This document shows positions 1 to 8,237 of a DNA stretch of 32,935 nucleotides, piece after piece. A program made the position numbers and the translations under genes. The notes beneath the pieces are model-generated. The model saw only the letters and a program-made list of their open reading frames with translations, did no database searches and was not told where the DNA came from. Positions within the stretch are counted from its first letter, which is position 1. Every line of letters starts with the position of its first letter. The stretch comes from an uncultured Verrucomicrobiota bacterium (lineage in GTDB: Bacteria > Verrucomicrobiota > Verrucomicrobiia > Limisphaerales > UBA9464), in assembly GCA_903858835.1 (NCBI GenBank), contig CAIOKD010000209.1:1-32935 (forward strand), read 5' to 3'.

Positions 1-990
1 CGCATACTCGCCAGCCCCGCTGAAACGGCCTTTGTGCGTTCCGTCGAATCCCACGGCCCCCCAGTAGGCGCCGCCGTCCGGGCTGTCCATCCGGTAGCCG
101 AAGAGTCCGGGCACCACGATCCGTAGCGACTCCACCGGAGGCAGGCTGACCGCCGATGCGAACTGCCACCGTTGTGCTTCATTTTCCTGCGTTTGGGTCA
201 TGCCCGAGATCCCGGCAATCTGGGTGCCCACGAGGGCATGAACACAATGAATCGCAATCCAGGCTGCGAAAACGACCACCAGCGCGAGTCTTGATGCGCT
301 GGTCAGCAGATTCTGTGGCGTTCTGACAGATTCCGACCAAGAATGCCAAATGAGGAAACAGGCGACATAAATGCTGAAAATGGCGCCGACATCGCCGCCC
401 TCGCTCACGCTCAAACCGGTGGCGAGTCCCGCTGTAGCCGAGAAAGCCCAAGATCGCCATCCCGAGTCCCGTCTGGTGAGGGCCATCAAGGCTAAGAGAG
501 TGAAACCCAATGAAAAGGCCTTCGCCGTCAACCCCCAGCACGCATAGGACACAGGGTTGGACGCTAGAGATGCCGCGATGCCTGAGAGGACGGCAACTTC
601 AATCCTGAACCCTAGGCAGCGAACAAAAACAAAGCAGCTCAGTCCCAGAAACGTCAAGGAAAGCGGTACGTAGAATTTAGCCACGAACAGTGGGTTGTTG
701 ACAATGGTTCCGAGAATCTGTGTCAGGTTGGGGGTTGCTCCGATGGTTACCGATCCCACCCAGTTTAGATCTTGCCAGAGGCCCAAAAAGCTATCTGGAA
801 GCCTGCCTGCTTCGGATTTTAAAACTCCTAGTGGTGCATCATTTGAAAACAGTACGAATTCAGGAGCGAAGCTTTTCCAAAAGAGACCGCAGACTGTTCC
901 GGCAAGGACGACCCAAGCTATTAACAACCCTCTGACACTATGAGCACCTTTTGGGACTTCTGAAGATGATGGAATCGTAAGACGTTTCAT
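1..990 (-). CDS. Partial large membrane protein (YfhO-like / polytopic membrane protein), C-terminus off the left edge
   Basis: Manual minus-strand reading from ATG at 990 (MKRLTIPSSSEVPKGAHSVRGLLIAWVVLAGTVCGLFWKSF...) stays open to base 1 with no stop; several hydrophobic helices; motif VVPGLFGYRMDSPDGGAYWGAVGFDG. Start overlaps the stop of the upstream GT2 gene (ATGA). Not in the ORF track because no stop lies in the window. Confidence 0.72.
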   Translation of the reverse strand, partial: MKRLTIPSSSEVPKGAHSVRGLLIAWVVLAGTVCGLFWKSFAPEFVLFSNDAPLGVLKSEAGRLPDSFLGLWQDLNWVGSVTIGATPNLTQILGTIVNNPLFVAKFYVPLSLTFLGLSCFVFVRCLGFRIEVAVLSGIAASLASNPVSYACWGLTAKAFSLGFTLLALMALTRRDSGWRSWAFSATAGLATGLSVSEGGDVGAIFSIYVACFLIWHSWSESVRTPQNLLTSASRLALVVVFAAWIAIHCVHALVGTQIAGISGMTQTQENEAQRWQFASAVSLPPVESLRIVVPGLFGYRMDSPDGGAYWGAVGFDGTHKGRFSGAGEYA

Positions 991-1967
991 GGTTCCTGGG
1001 AGTTGTTCCGAAACAATGGTTGCGGGCCGAAGAGTCGATCCCTGCAGAAAACAGCCAATTTTCCCAGCCACCAGTGCAAGGGTTTTATCAGACTTCGGGT
1101 CATCGATCCGATGTCTCTTGCATATTCTGCATCCAATGGGTTGAGGGTTTGCTGTTTTACTACGGACCGTGCAGCGAACAGGCATTGGATTCGCTGGCTC
1201 CAGATCCAATTGCCAAGGGTGGATGCTGGAATCCATCGAGCGATCTGCTGCATGGCTCTGAGTTCATCGGCCACCCAACTTTCAAGACATCTAGAATTGG
1301 TCATTGTGGCGCTGTTTCCATGGTGTCGGATCTGGCAGTGAATTTCTCTAAGTTCCAACCGCAGTGAGGCGTTGCGTGCCCAGTCGGCGTAAAAGACACA
1401 GTCTCCCACCTGAGGATAATCCAATGGAAAACGGCAGGGGGCCGGTCGGTGGGAAGTCTTCAACAGGACCGAGCCGCATAAGATGGTCTGCAGTTGCCCT
1501 TGCTGGTGCAAGAATTTGAGCAATGGGATTGGTCTCACTTCCGGCCGAGGTGGTGGAGGTTGCATCGGCAACCGCTGCCCTCGGGCGTCAATCTTTTCGG
1601 TCAGAGACCATGCCATGGCCGGTGGTACTGCATTGGCCAAGGTGGGTGCCAATCGCTCGAGAAAGCAGGGGAGCACGAGATCGTCGGCAAGGAGGATGTG
1701 CAGGATTTCCGTCTCGACGGCCAAGTCGAGGCAGCGATTCAGGTTACCGAAGAGTCCCTGGTTCCGTTCATTGCGCCGGAGCTCTCCTCGAAGTCGCGGG
1801 TGCTCCGCGAAGAATGCCTCTACCAGTTCCGGGGTTCCGTCACTGGAGACATCGTCGATCACCACTACTCGATCGGGAGGGGCTGTCTGGGCGGCTAACG
1901 ACTCAAGTGTCGCACGAAGGTAGCGCGCGCCATTGTACACCGGAATGACAGTTAAGATTTCGGACAT
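987..1967 (-). CDS. Family 2 glycosyltransferase
   Basis: MSEILTVIPVYNGARYLRATLESLAAQTAPPDRVVVIDDVSSDGT..., GT-A fold with DDVSSDGT and LLADDL motifs; start trimmed from the ORF-track M at 2066 to the conserved MSEILTVIPVYNG. Confidence 0.9.
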   Translation of the reverse strand: MSEILTVIPVYNGARYLRATLESLAAQTAPPDRVVVIDDVSSDGTPELVEAFFAEHPRLRGELRRNERNQGLFGNLNRCLDLAVETEILHILLADDLVLPCFLERLAPTLANAVPPAMAWSLTEKIDARGQRLPMQPPPPRPEVRPIPLLKFLHQQGQLQTILCGSVLLKTSHRPAPCRFPLDYPQVGDCVFYADWARNASLRLELREIHCQIRHHGNSATMTNSRCLESWVADELRAMQQIARWIPASTLGNWIWSQRIQCLFAARSVVKQQTLNPLDAEYARDIGSMTRSLIKPLHWWLGKLAVFCRDRLFGPQPLFRNNSQEP

Positions 1968-2115
1968 TGAATCCGAAGGGGACCACAAGCCGCAAGCTCG
2001 GGAAAGTTTCCTATCGCCTTTCCGAACGTCTGCTTTGGGTGGTGTTTTCGCGACGGTTTCAATCACGGCTCAATGGCTAACCAAGAAGCGGGGTGACAGT
2101 CCGGCATGACAAGTA

Positions 2116-2937
2116 TCACGCTGGTTCCCCTGCGACGGAACTACCTGCGGCTTCCGCAAACCGGGTGGCGTGCCAGATCCGGAGGTTGCGGAGTTGGAGG
2201 GCCAGGGGCGGACAAACGATGTTGGGCAACAACGTTCGATGCACCGGCTCTGGGGCGGCCTCCGGGCGGATCTCGACGGACCGATCCCAGACCTCTGCGA
2301 TCAGTTCCAACACCTCCGCCTTGGACATCGCGGGCCAAAAGCCGGGCTGGCAGACCGGGGGCGGGGATCCAGCCTCCAACAGGCCGTTGCAAATCCTAGC
2401 CCATTCCAGTGTCGTGATTCCGTTCCAGGCATGATTGACGAACCCACGCACCGGTCCTCGTTGGTTCAGGAACCATTCCATTAGGCTTTTTGAGGACTTC
2501 AGTTCCGGGCCCAGTATCGAACAACGGATGGCGCAACCACCGGCCATAATCACCTGCCGTTCGGCCTCCCACTTCGATCGCCCGTAATCGTCGGCAGCAT
2601 CTCCGGATTCCTCGGCGCGGCGGGAGGGTTGGTCGGGGCGGAAGATGCCGTCGGTGCTGGCCTGGATGAAGCGGACACCCGCGTCAAGGCGGCGGATTGC
2701 CTGGGCAACCAGATGCACGTGCGTCTCGGTAAGCAGCTGCGCTGTAGCCCCTGCGCGGATGCCGATGCAATTGACGACCGCCTCCGGCCGTGTGGATTGC
2801 AGCGCATCCAGGAATTCGTCGGGTGATTCCGCCCTGAACCGAATTTCCGGGCACCGTATCGCGTGGCCCGCCTCGGCAAGGAACTGGGCGACCACGTGGC
2901 CGAGCATGCCCGAAGCGCCGAGGACGGTGACCCGCAT
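2116..2937 (-). CDS. RmlD-like NAD(P)-dependent sugar-nucleotide reductase (SDR)
   Basis: MRVTVLGASGMLGHVVAQFL (Rossmann GxxGxxG), QASTDGIF, YGRSKWEAE (YxxxK); start trimmed to the Rossmann N-terminus, overlapping the stop of the upstream methyltransferase. Confidence 0.88.
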   Translation of the reverse strand: MRVTVLGASGMLGHVVAQFLAEAGHAIRCPEIRFRAESPDEFLDALQSTRPEAVVNCIGIRAGATAQLLTETHVHLVAQAIRRLDAGVRFIQASTDGIFRPDQPSRRAEESGDAADDYGRSKWEAERQVIMAGGCAIRCSILGPELKSSKSLMEWFLNQRGPVRGFVNHAWNGITTLEWARICNGLLEAGSPPPVCQPGFWPAMSKAEVLELIAEVWDRSVEIRPEAAPEPVHRTLLPNIVCPPLALQLRNLRIWHATRFAEAAGSSVAGEPA

Positions 2938-4121
2938 CAGTCCTCCCCGAAGGCGGTCAGCCATTCCCACGAGTGGCCGGGGTACTTGCGGACAATGTCC
3001 TCCCGGTGGTTCCACGCGGTGACCAGGCAGGCGACCGGGGGATTCCGGATCATCTCGGCCGGGGCCACGATGGGGGTCGCCAATTGCGGTATGAACTTGC
3101 CGCAGCGGAGGGGTGACTCATCTACGATGTAGCTGAAGCATAGCTGCCGCAGTTGGTTGAGATAGACATTGGCACGGCCTGCGGCCCCGTAGGCGGCGAT
3201 GGGACGACCTTCCGAGAGCAGGCGCTCGAGTCTCCGGGCGGCCGGGGTATCTGCGCGCCTGTCGTAGGCCCGCTGGATCCCATGCAGGCCGGATTCGGCC
3301 TCCGGGGCGCGGTCGGGAATCGCGGCGGCGTGGGGATCCCGACGGAACCTGACCCGCAGCAGTCCTCCGTGCAGCGGGGTCCGGAGGGTCGCCTCGTGGG
3401 CGAAACCCACGTCACAGACGCAGCGGATCAGGGCCGACTCGCTCCACTCGACCTTGTGCTCGTGGTAGATGGTGTCCCATTGCCCTCCCGCGAGGGTGGC
3501 GGCCAGGTCGTGGACCTCGACCCAGAAATGGCCGCCGGGCCTCAGGGCGAGGGCAGCCCCGGCGAATACCTCCCGCAGGTCGGTGATGTGGGCCAGGCAG
3601 TTGGAGCCGGAAAGGACATCCACGGACCCCTCGAGTCCGTGTTCGCGGACGACCTCTGGGGTGAAGGGGGTGTTGACCAACCGCCAGGAGGCCGTGACCG
3701 CGGCGCGCCGGGAAACGTCGCTCGGGTCCACGCCGATGCGTCGCCAGCCTGGGGGCAGATGGTTGAGCAACACGCCGTCGTTGCAGCCGATCTCCAGGTA
3801 GGTCAGCGCCGAATCCCTCCCGTAGAACGAGGCGAGCGTGTCGGCGAATCCGATGAAGTGGCGGACCAGCCCCGGCACTGTGGACGAGGCGTAGTTGTAC
3901 TCCTCGTACAGCTGGGCGCCGGAGATGTCCTCCGCCACCTGGACGGCACCGCACCGCGAGCAGCGCAACCAGGTGAGCGGGAAGAGGGGCGCCAGCTGGG
4001 CCGATTCGGCCGAACGGCAGAACATCCCGGCCAAGGGCATCGGGTCCATGCGCAGGACCTGGACGAGCCCCGACGACGGCGCGTGGCAACCGCGGCAGTG
4101 GTGGATCGTTGGAGACGACAT
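2937..4121 (-). CDS. NDP-sugar C-methyltransferase (TcaB9/NovU-type: zinc-binding + SAM methyltransferase + C-terminal domain)
   Basis: N-terminal CRGC...CSRC zinc site, YLEIGCNDGVLL SAM motif I, WDTIYHEHKVEWS (YHEH motif), AAYGAAGRANVYLNQL and YIVDESPLRCGKFIPQLATPI C-terminal domain. Confidence 0.88.
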   Translation of the reverse strand: MSSPTIHHCRGCHAPSSGLVQVLRMDPMPLAGMFCRSAESAQLAPLFPLTWLRCSRCGAVQVAEDISGAQLYEEYNYASSTVPGLVRHFIGFADTLASFYGRDSALTYLEIGCNDGVLLNHLPPGWRRIGVDPSDVSRRAAVTASWRLVNTPFTPEVVREHGLEGSVDVLSGSNCLAHITDLREVFAGAALALRPGGHFWVEVHDLAATLAGGQWDTIYHEHKVEWSESALIRCVCDVGFAHEATLRTPLHGGLLRVRFRRDPHAAAIPDRAPEAESGLHGIQRAYDRRADTPAARRLERLLSEGRPIAAYGAAGRANVYLNQLRQLCFSYIVDESPLRCGKFIPQLATPIVAPAEMIRNPPVACLVTAWNHREDIVRKYPGHSWEWLTAFGED

Positions 4122-4145
4122 GGGGGAGGGCGATCCGGCGGTGCT

Positions 4146-5135
4146 TCAGGTGTATTCCTCGACCACGCCGGCGGCGTCGAGCAGTGGGGAGATCTCCTCG
4201 AAGGAGCGGAGCCGCGACGTGTTCTCGGAGCTGTACTCCGACCCGAGCGGCTGCGGGGTTGGCTCGGAAGGCAGGCGGTATTCCGGATGGATGTTGAAGT
4301 AGGTGTCGCTCTCGCTCACGCGCTGCAGCTCGTACTCGTTGACGAGGATCTCGTGGATCTTTTCGCCCGGGCGGATCCCCACCTCCTGGATCGGATGGCC
4401 GGCCCCCCGCGGGCTGTATTTCTGGCGCATGGCCTCGGCGAGGTCGTGGACGGTGCAGGCGGGGGCCTTCCGCACGAAGATCTCTCCACCCCGGGCCATG
4501 GTCATGGCATGGAACACCAGGTCCACCGACTGGTCCAAGGTCATGAGAAAGCGCGTCATGTGGGGCACGGTGAGGGTCATCGGGGCATCCTCCCGGATCT
4601 GGCGCAGGAACAGCGGGATGACCGAGCCCCGGCTGCCCATGACATTGCCGTAGCGCACGCAGCAGAAGGTGGTCGCGCCGCCGAACGGGTTCTGGCTGCA
4701 CACCAGCTTCTCCATCATCGCCTTGCTCGTCCCCATGGCATTCACGGGCTTCACGGCCTTGTCGGTGCTCAGGGCCACCACGGTCTTCACCCCGGCGGCT
4801 CGGGCGGTCGCGCAGATGTTCTGGGTTCCGAGGATGTTCGTCTTGATGGCCTCCAGCGGATAGCTCTCGCAGGAGGGCACCTGCTTGAGAGCCGCGGCAT
4901 GGAAGACGAAGTGGACCCCGCTCATCGCCTCCTCCAGACGTTCGGCGTCCCGGACGTCTCCGATGATGTAGCGGAACTGCGGCCATCGGCGTTGCATCTC
5001 CCACTGCTTCTTCTCGTCGCGGCTGAAGATGCGGATCTGCTCCGGGTTCAGGTCGAGCAGGTGGCGCGCGACGCGGTTCCCGAAGGAGCCGGTGCCCCCG
5101 GTGATGAGGATGGTCGCGCCGGACAGGGATCGCAT
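4146..5135 (-). CDS. UDP-GlcNAc 4,6-dehydratase (FnlA/CapE/PseB-like polysaccharide biosynthesis SDR)
   Basis: ILITGGTGSFGNRVARHLL, RDEKKQWEMQ, YIIGDVRD, HAAALKQVPSCE, STDKAVKPVNAMGTSKAMMEKL, VRYGNVMGSRGSVIPLF, LGSEYSSENTSRL C-terminus. Confidence 0.93.
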   Translation of the reverse strand: MRSLSGATILITGGTGSFGNRVARHLLDLNPEQIRIFSRDEKKQWEMQRRWPQFRYIIGDVRDAERLEEAMSGVHFVFHAAALKQVPSCESYPLEAIKTNILGTQNICATARAAGVKTVVALSTDKAVKPVNAMGTSKAMMEKLVCSQNPFGGATTFCCVRYGNVMGSRGSVIPLFLRQIREDAPMTLTVPHMTRFLMTLDQSVDLVFHAMTMARGGEIFVRKAPACTVHDLAEAMRQKYSPRGAGHPIQEVGIRPGEKIHEILVNEYELQRVSESDTYFNIHPEYRLPSEPTPQPLGSEYSSENTSRLRSFEEISPLLDAAGVVEEYT

Positions 5136-5252
5136 GGCCGTTTTCTAACGCACGGGGCCCTCCAAGGGCAGCCATTTGTTCCGGGCGCCGCGGGCCGAGA
5201 ACCCCGGACGACGCTCTCGACGCGGCCCGGAATTCCCTCCAGGGTGTCACCG

Positions 5253-5828
5253 ATGATCACGCAGTGGATTGCCGAGTACCTGGAGGCCCAGAAGCGGGCC
5301 GTCGATTCCTTGAAGCCCGCCGAGATCGCGGGCCTGGTCGAGACCCTGCGCACGGCCTGGTCGGCCGACCGGCAGATCTTCGCGATCGGCAACGGGGGCA
5401 GCGCGGCCAACGCCAGCCACTTCGCGGTGGACCTGGGCAAGGGGTCCAGCGACAAGCTGCCGCGCCGATTCCGGGTGCTCTCCCTCACCGACAACGTCGC
5501 CTGGATGACAGCCCTCGGGAACGACTATTCGTACGACGAGGTCTTCACCCGGCAGTTGATGAACTATGCCCACAAGGGTGATGTGCTCATCGCCGCCAGC
5601 GTCAGCGGCAATTCGCCCAACCTGGTGAAGGCCTATGAATGGGCCCGGTCACAGGGGCTCAAGACCATCGCGCTGGTCGGCGCCAAGCGTGGACGCCTGG
5701 CCGAGTTGGCCGACCAGGTGGTGGTCATCGAGGACACCCACTACGGGCGGGTCGAAGATGTGCAGATGCACATCCTGCACATCCTCTGTTACGCGTTCAT
5801 GGAGCGACCCGAGCTGGCGCGTTCTTGA
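5253..5828 (+). CDS. SIS-domain phosphosugar isomerase, GmhA-like (sedoheptulose-7-phosphate isomerase)
   Basis: MITQWIAEYLEAQKRAVDSL...IFAIGNGGSAANASHFAVDLGKG...AASVSGNSPNLVKAYEWA...EDVQMHILHILCYAF. The N-terminal part of track ORF 3153..5828 is antisense readthrough. Confidence 0.9.
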   Translation: MITQWIAEYLEAQKRAVDSLKPAEIAGLVETLRTAWSADRQIFAIGNGGSAANASHFAVDLGKGSSDKLPRRFRVLSLTDNVAWMTALGNDYSYDEVFTRQLMNYAHKGDVLIAASVSGNSPNLVKAYEWARSQGLKTIALVGAKRGRLAELADQVVVIEDTHYGRVEDVQMHILHILCYAFMERPELARS

Positions 5829-5907
5829 CCCGGGATCCGGTTCCCGAAGCGCGTGGATCCGCGCGGACGGCCGGTGCTCGGTGGAAATCATCCATGGAAT
5901 ATCCCGA

Positions 5908-7014
5908 ATGAACACCCCAGGAAGACGATGGGTAGCGATGGTCTTGCTCGGCACCCTGATGATGGTTGCGGGCACGGCGATCGTTCGTGCCGGCACCCTC
6001 GTGCGCTTTCGCACAGGCCTGGCCGACGTCGTGGTTGAATTGTATGACAAGGAGAAGCCGCTGACCTCCTCCAATTTTCTCCGTTACATCCGGGCCGGGA
6101 GCTACTCGAACATGTTCGCGCACCGGGTCGTGCCCAACTTCGTGATCCAGGGTGGAGGCTTTCGCGTGGCCCACCGGGGCACCGCGAGCAATTCGGTGGA
6201 ATCGGTGCCAGAGTTCGCCTGCGTCTCCAACGAGTTCGACGTCGGGCCCCGCTATCGCAACCTGTACGGAACGCTCTCCATGGCGAAGAAGGGCGCCAGC
6301 ACCAACCTGCTGCCGACGGTGCGGGTGACCAACGCGGCGGTGGCCTTCACCCGGTTCGCCGGGCTCAAGACCAACGCCGTCACCTACACCAACGCCTTTC
6401 CCGAGGTGGCCACCTTCGAGGTCTACACCGACCGCATCGTGGCCACCAACGGCAGCGGTGCCACCCAGATCTGGGTGGTGTCCACCGATGGGGTGGTTTA
6501 TTCGGGTGGTCCGCACTCCGCCTCCAGCCAGTGGTTTTTGAGCTTCGGGGACAATTCCGCCAACCTGGACCAGCAGAACGGTGGCTTCACCGTGTTCGGA
6601 CGGGTGGTGAGCGACACCAACACGTTCAACCGGCTGAACACGTTCCAGCCGATCCGCCGTGCCACCAACGTGGTCTATCCGGCCGGGGGTGCCTTCAACG
6701 AGCTTCCGCTGCTCGAGTACTTTGAGCCACTGAGCCTGGCCCAGTTGTACGCGGGCTTGCTCTTCATCGACATCACCGAGCTGCCGGCCCCGCAGGCGCC
6801 GGTTCCCGATCCCGGGCTTCCGGGAATCCGACTCCCCGGCTCCCTGGGCCTCCCCCATTCGGTCGAGGCGGCCTCCGCCCTCCAGGGGCCCTGGTTGACC
6901 CTCAGCAACTTCACCGGCCGTGCCTCCGAGGCGCAGGTATCGGATCCGGAGGGCAAGGGCCCGCTGCGCCTCTACCGCCTGAAGGTGCCGTTCTCGCTGA
7001 CGCGGCCGGAATGA
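5908..7014 (+). CDS. Exported cyclophilin-type peptidyl-prolyl cis-trans isomerase with internal insertion and C-terminal extension
   Basis: Signal peptide (VAMVLLGTLMMVAGTAIVRAG), FAHRVVPNFVIQGGGF, YGTLSMAKKG, SQWFLSFGDNSANLDQQNGGFTVFGRVV. Confidence 0.87.
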   Translation: MNTPGRRWVAMVLLGTLMMVAGTAIVRAGTLVRFRTGLADVVVELYDKEKPLTSSNFLRYIRAGSYSNMFAHRVVPNFVIQGGGFRVAHRGTASNSVESVPEFACVSNEFDVGPRYRNLYGTLSMAKKGASTNLLPTVRVTNAAVAFTRFAGLKTNAVTYTNAFPEVATFEVYTDRIVATNGSGATQIWVVSTDGVVYSGGPHSASSQWFLSFGDNSANLDQQNGGFTVFGRVVSDTNTFNRLNTFQPIRRATNVVYPAGGAFNELPLLEYFEPLSLAQLYAGLLFIDITELPAPQAPVPDPGLPGIRLPGSLGLPHSVEAASALQGPWLTLSNFTGRASEAQVSDPEGKGPLRLYRLKVPFSLTRPE

Positions 7015-7026
7015 AGCGCCGGACCT

Positions 7027-7045
7027 GGTGACGGCCCCGGTCACC
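7027..7045. terminator. Candidate short terminator hairpin between convergent genes
   Basis: GGTGAC-ggccccg-GTCACC, 6-bp perfect inverted repeat between the PPIase stop and the DUF486 stop; no clear U-tract. Confidence 0.4.
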
Positions 7046-7397
7046 GTCCTGACGATCCGGGCAAGAAGGTGAAGACCACCGCCGCGATGATGCACCCGAA
7101 GGCCGCAAGGTGGTTCCACTGCGGTCGAGTGCCGAAGTAGAGCAGGGCGAATCCGCTGAAGACCACCAGGGTGATCACCTCCTGCAGGATCTTCAGTTGG
7201 TAGGGCGAGTAGATGGCGCTGCCCCAGCGATTGGCGGGCACCATGATCACGTACTCGAAGAAGGCGATCCCCCAGCTGGCCAAGATGACCCGCGCCAGAG
7301 GCGCATCCCGATGCTTGAGGTGGCCGTACCAGGCCACGGTCATGAACAGGTTGCTCACGAAGAGCATCACGATGGGCATCCACCCGGTGGAGATCAT
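7041..7397 (-). CDS. DMT/DUF486-family small membrane protein
   Basis: MISTGWMPIVMLFVSNLFMTVAWYGHLKHRDAPLARVILASWGIAFFEYVIMVPANRWGSAIYSPYQLKILQEVITLVVFSGFALLYF; only the C-terminal part of track ORF 7041..7964 is credible. Confidence 0.88.
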   Translation of the reverse strand: MISTGWMPIVMLFVSNLFMTVAWYGHLKHRDAPLARVILASWGIAFFEYVIMVPANRWGSAIYSPYQLKILQEVITLVVFSGFALLYFGTRPQWNHLAAFGCIIAAVVFTFLPGSSGR

Positions 7398-7563
7398 ACT
7401 CACGGGCCCATGGAAGCAGCATCGCCGTTCCGGGGCCAGAGGGGTCGCGGGAACTTCGCGGGGTTCCCGGGCTCGTTGGAAACCGGGGGTGAGATTCCAG
7501 TCGTTTCGGTAGCCTGTTTCGTCATCGTGGACAGGTCGGTCGAAACCCGCTACCACCTTGACC

Positions 7564-8142
7564 ATGGATTCCTCGCTTTCCGCCTTTTGGACCGGGCTTC
7601 CCGTCGCGCAACAGGTGTTTTTCGGTATCGGCATCATTGCTGGCGTGGTGGCCCTGGTGATGGGTGTGATGTCCGCCGTCGGCTTGGAGCACCATGACGT
7701 GGTCGCTCTGCCCGACTCGATCGGATGGGACGCCGGGGGCGGCGGTATCTTCTCGGTCAAACCACTCACCGGGTTCCTGCTCGGGTTCGGGTGGGCTGGA
7801 GGGATCGCCTCGGCCAACGGGATGGGCCTGTTCGCGGCCATCGTGGTCGCCACCCTCTCCGGGTCGCTGGTGATGGCGCTGGTGGTGGGGCTCCTGCGGC
7901 TGATCCTGGGCATGCGCAGCGACGGCACCGCCCGCATCGCCGACACCCTGAACGCGGCGGGCACCGTCTACGTGTCTCTGCCGCCTTCCCGCCAGGCCGG
8001 AGGGCAGGTGACGGTGCATTTCCGCGGTCGGCAGGAGACTTTCCAGGCCCTCAACCGCTCCGACCGGCCGGTCCCCAGCGGCGAGCGCGTCCGCGTGGTC
8101 GAGGTGCTCGACAGCCAGACCGTGCTGGTGGAGCCCCTCTGA
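7564..8142 (+). CDS. NfeD-like / OB-fold membrane protein partnered with flotillin
   Basis: Hydrophobic N-terminal helices, C-terminal beta-rich segment GTVYVSLPPSRQAGGQVTVHFRGRQETFQAL...GERVRVVEVLDSQTVLVEPL; directly upstream of a flotillin gene. Confidence 0.75.
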   Translation: MDSSLSAFWTGLPVAQQVFFGIGIIAGVVALVMGVMSAVGLEHHDVVALPDSIGWDAGGGGIFSVKPLTGFLLGFGWAGGIASANGMGLFAAIVVATLSGSLVMALVVGLLRLILGMRSDGTARIADTLNAAGTVYVSLPPSRQAGGQVTVHFRGRQETFQALNRSDRPVPSGERVRVVEVLDSQTVLVEPL

Positions 8143-8237
8143 ACCCGTGGTTTGCGGACATCGCCCCAAGCGATCCCCGGCCCGCTTTCCTTCCCGTCCC
8201 CAAACCCAACCCAAACCAACCGAACCCCGAGTCGCCC

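Noticed and set aside
3412-5250. 612-aa minus-strand ORF
   Set aside because: Out-of-frame Arg/Pro/Gly-rich translation overlapping the FnlA-like and methyltransferase genes.
3153-5252. N-terminal 700 codons of the plus-strand 891-aa ORF ending at 5828
   Set aside because: Antisense to the methyltransferase and dehydratase; only the SIS domain from 5253 is real.
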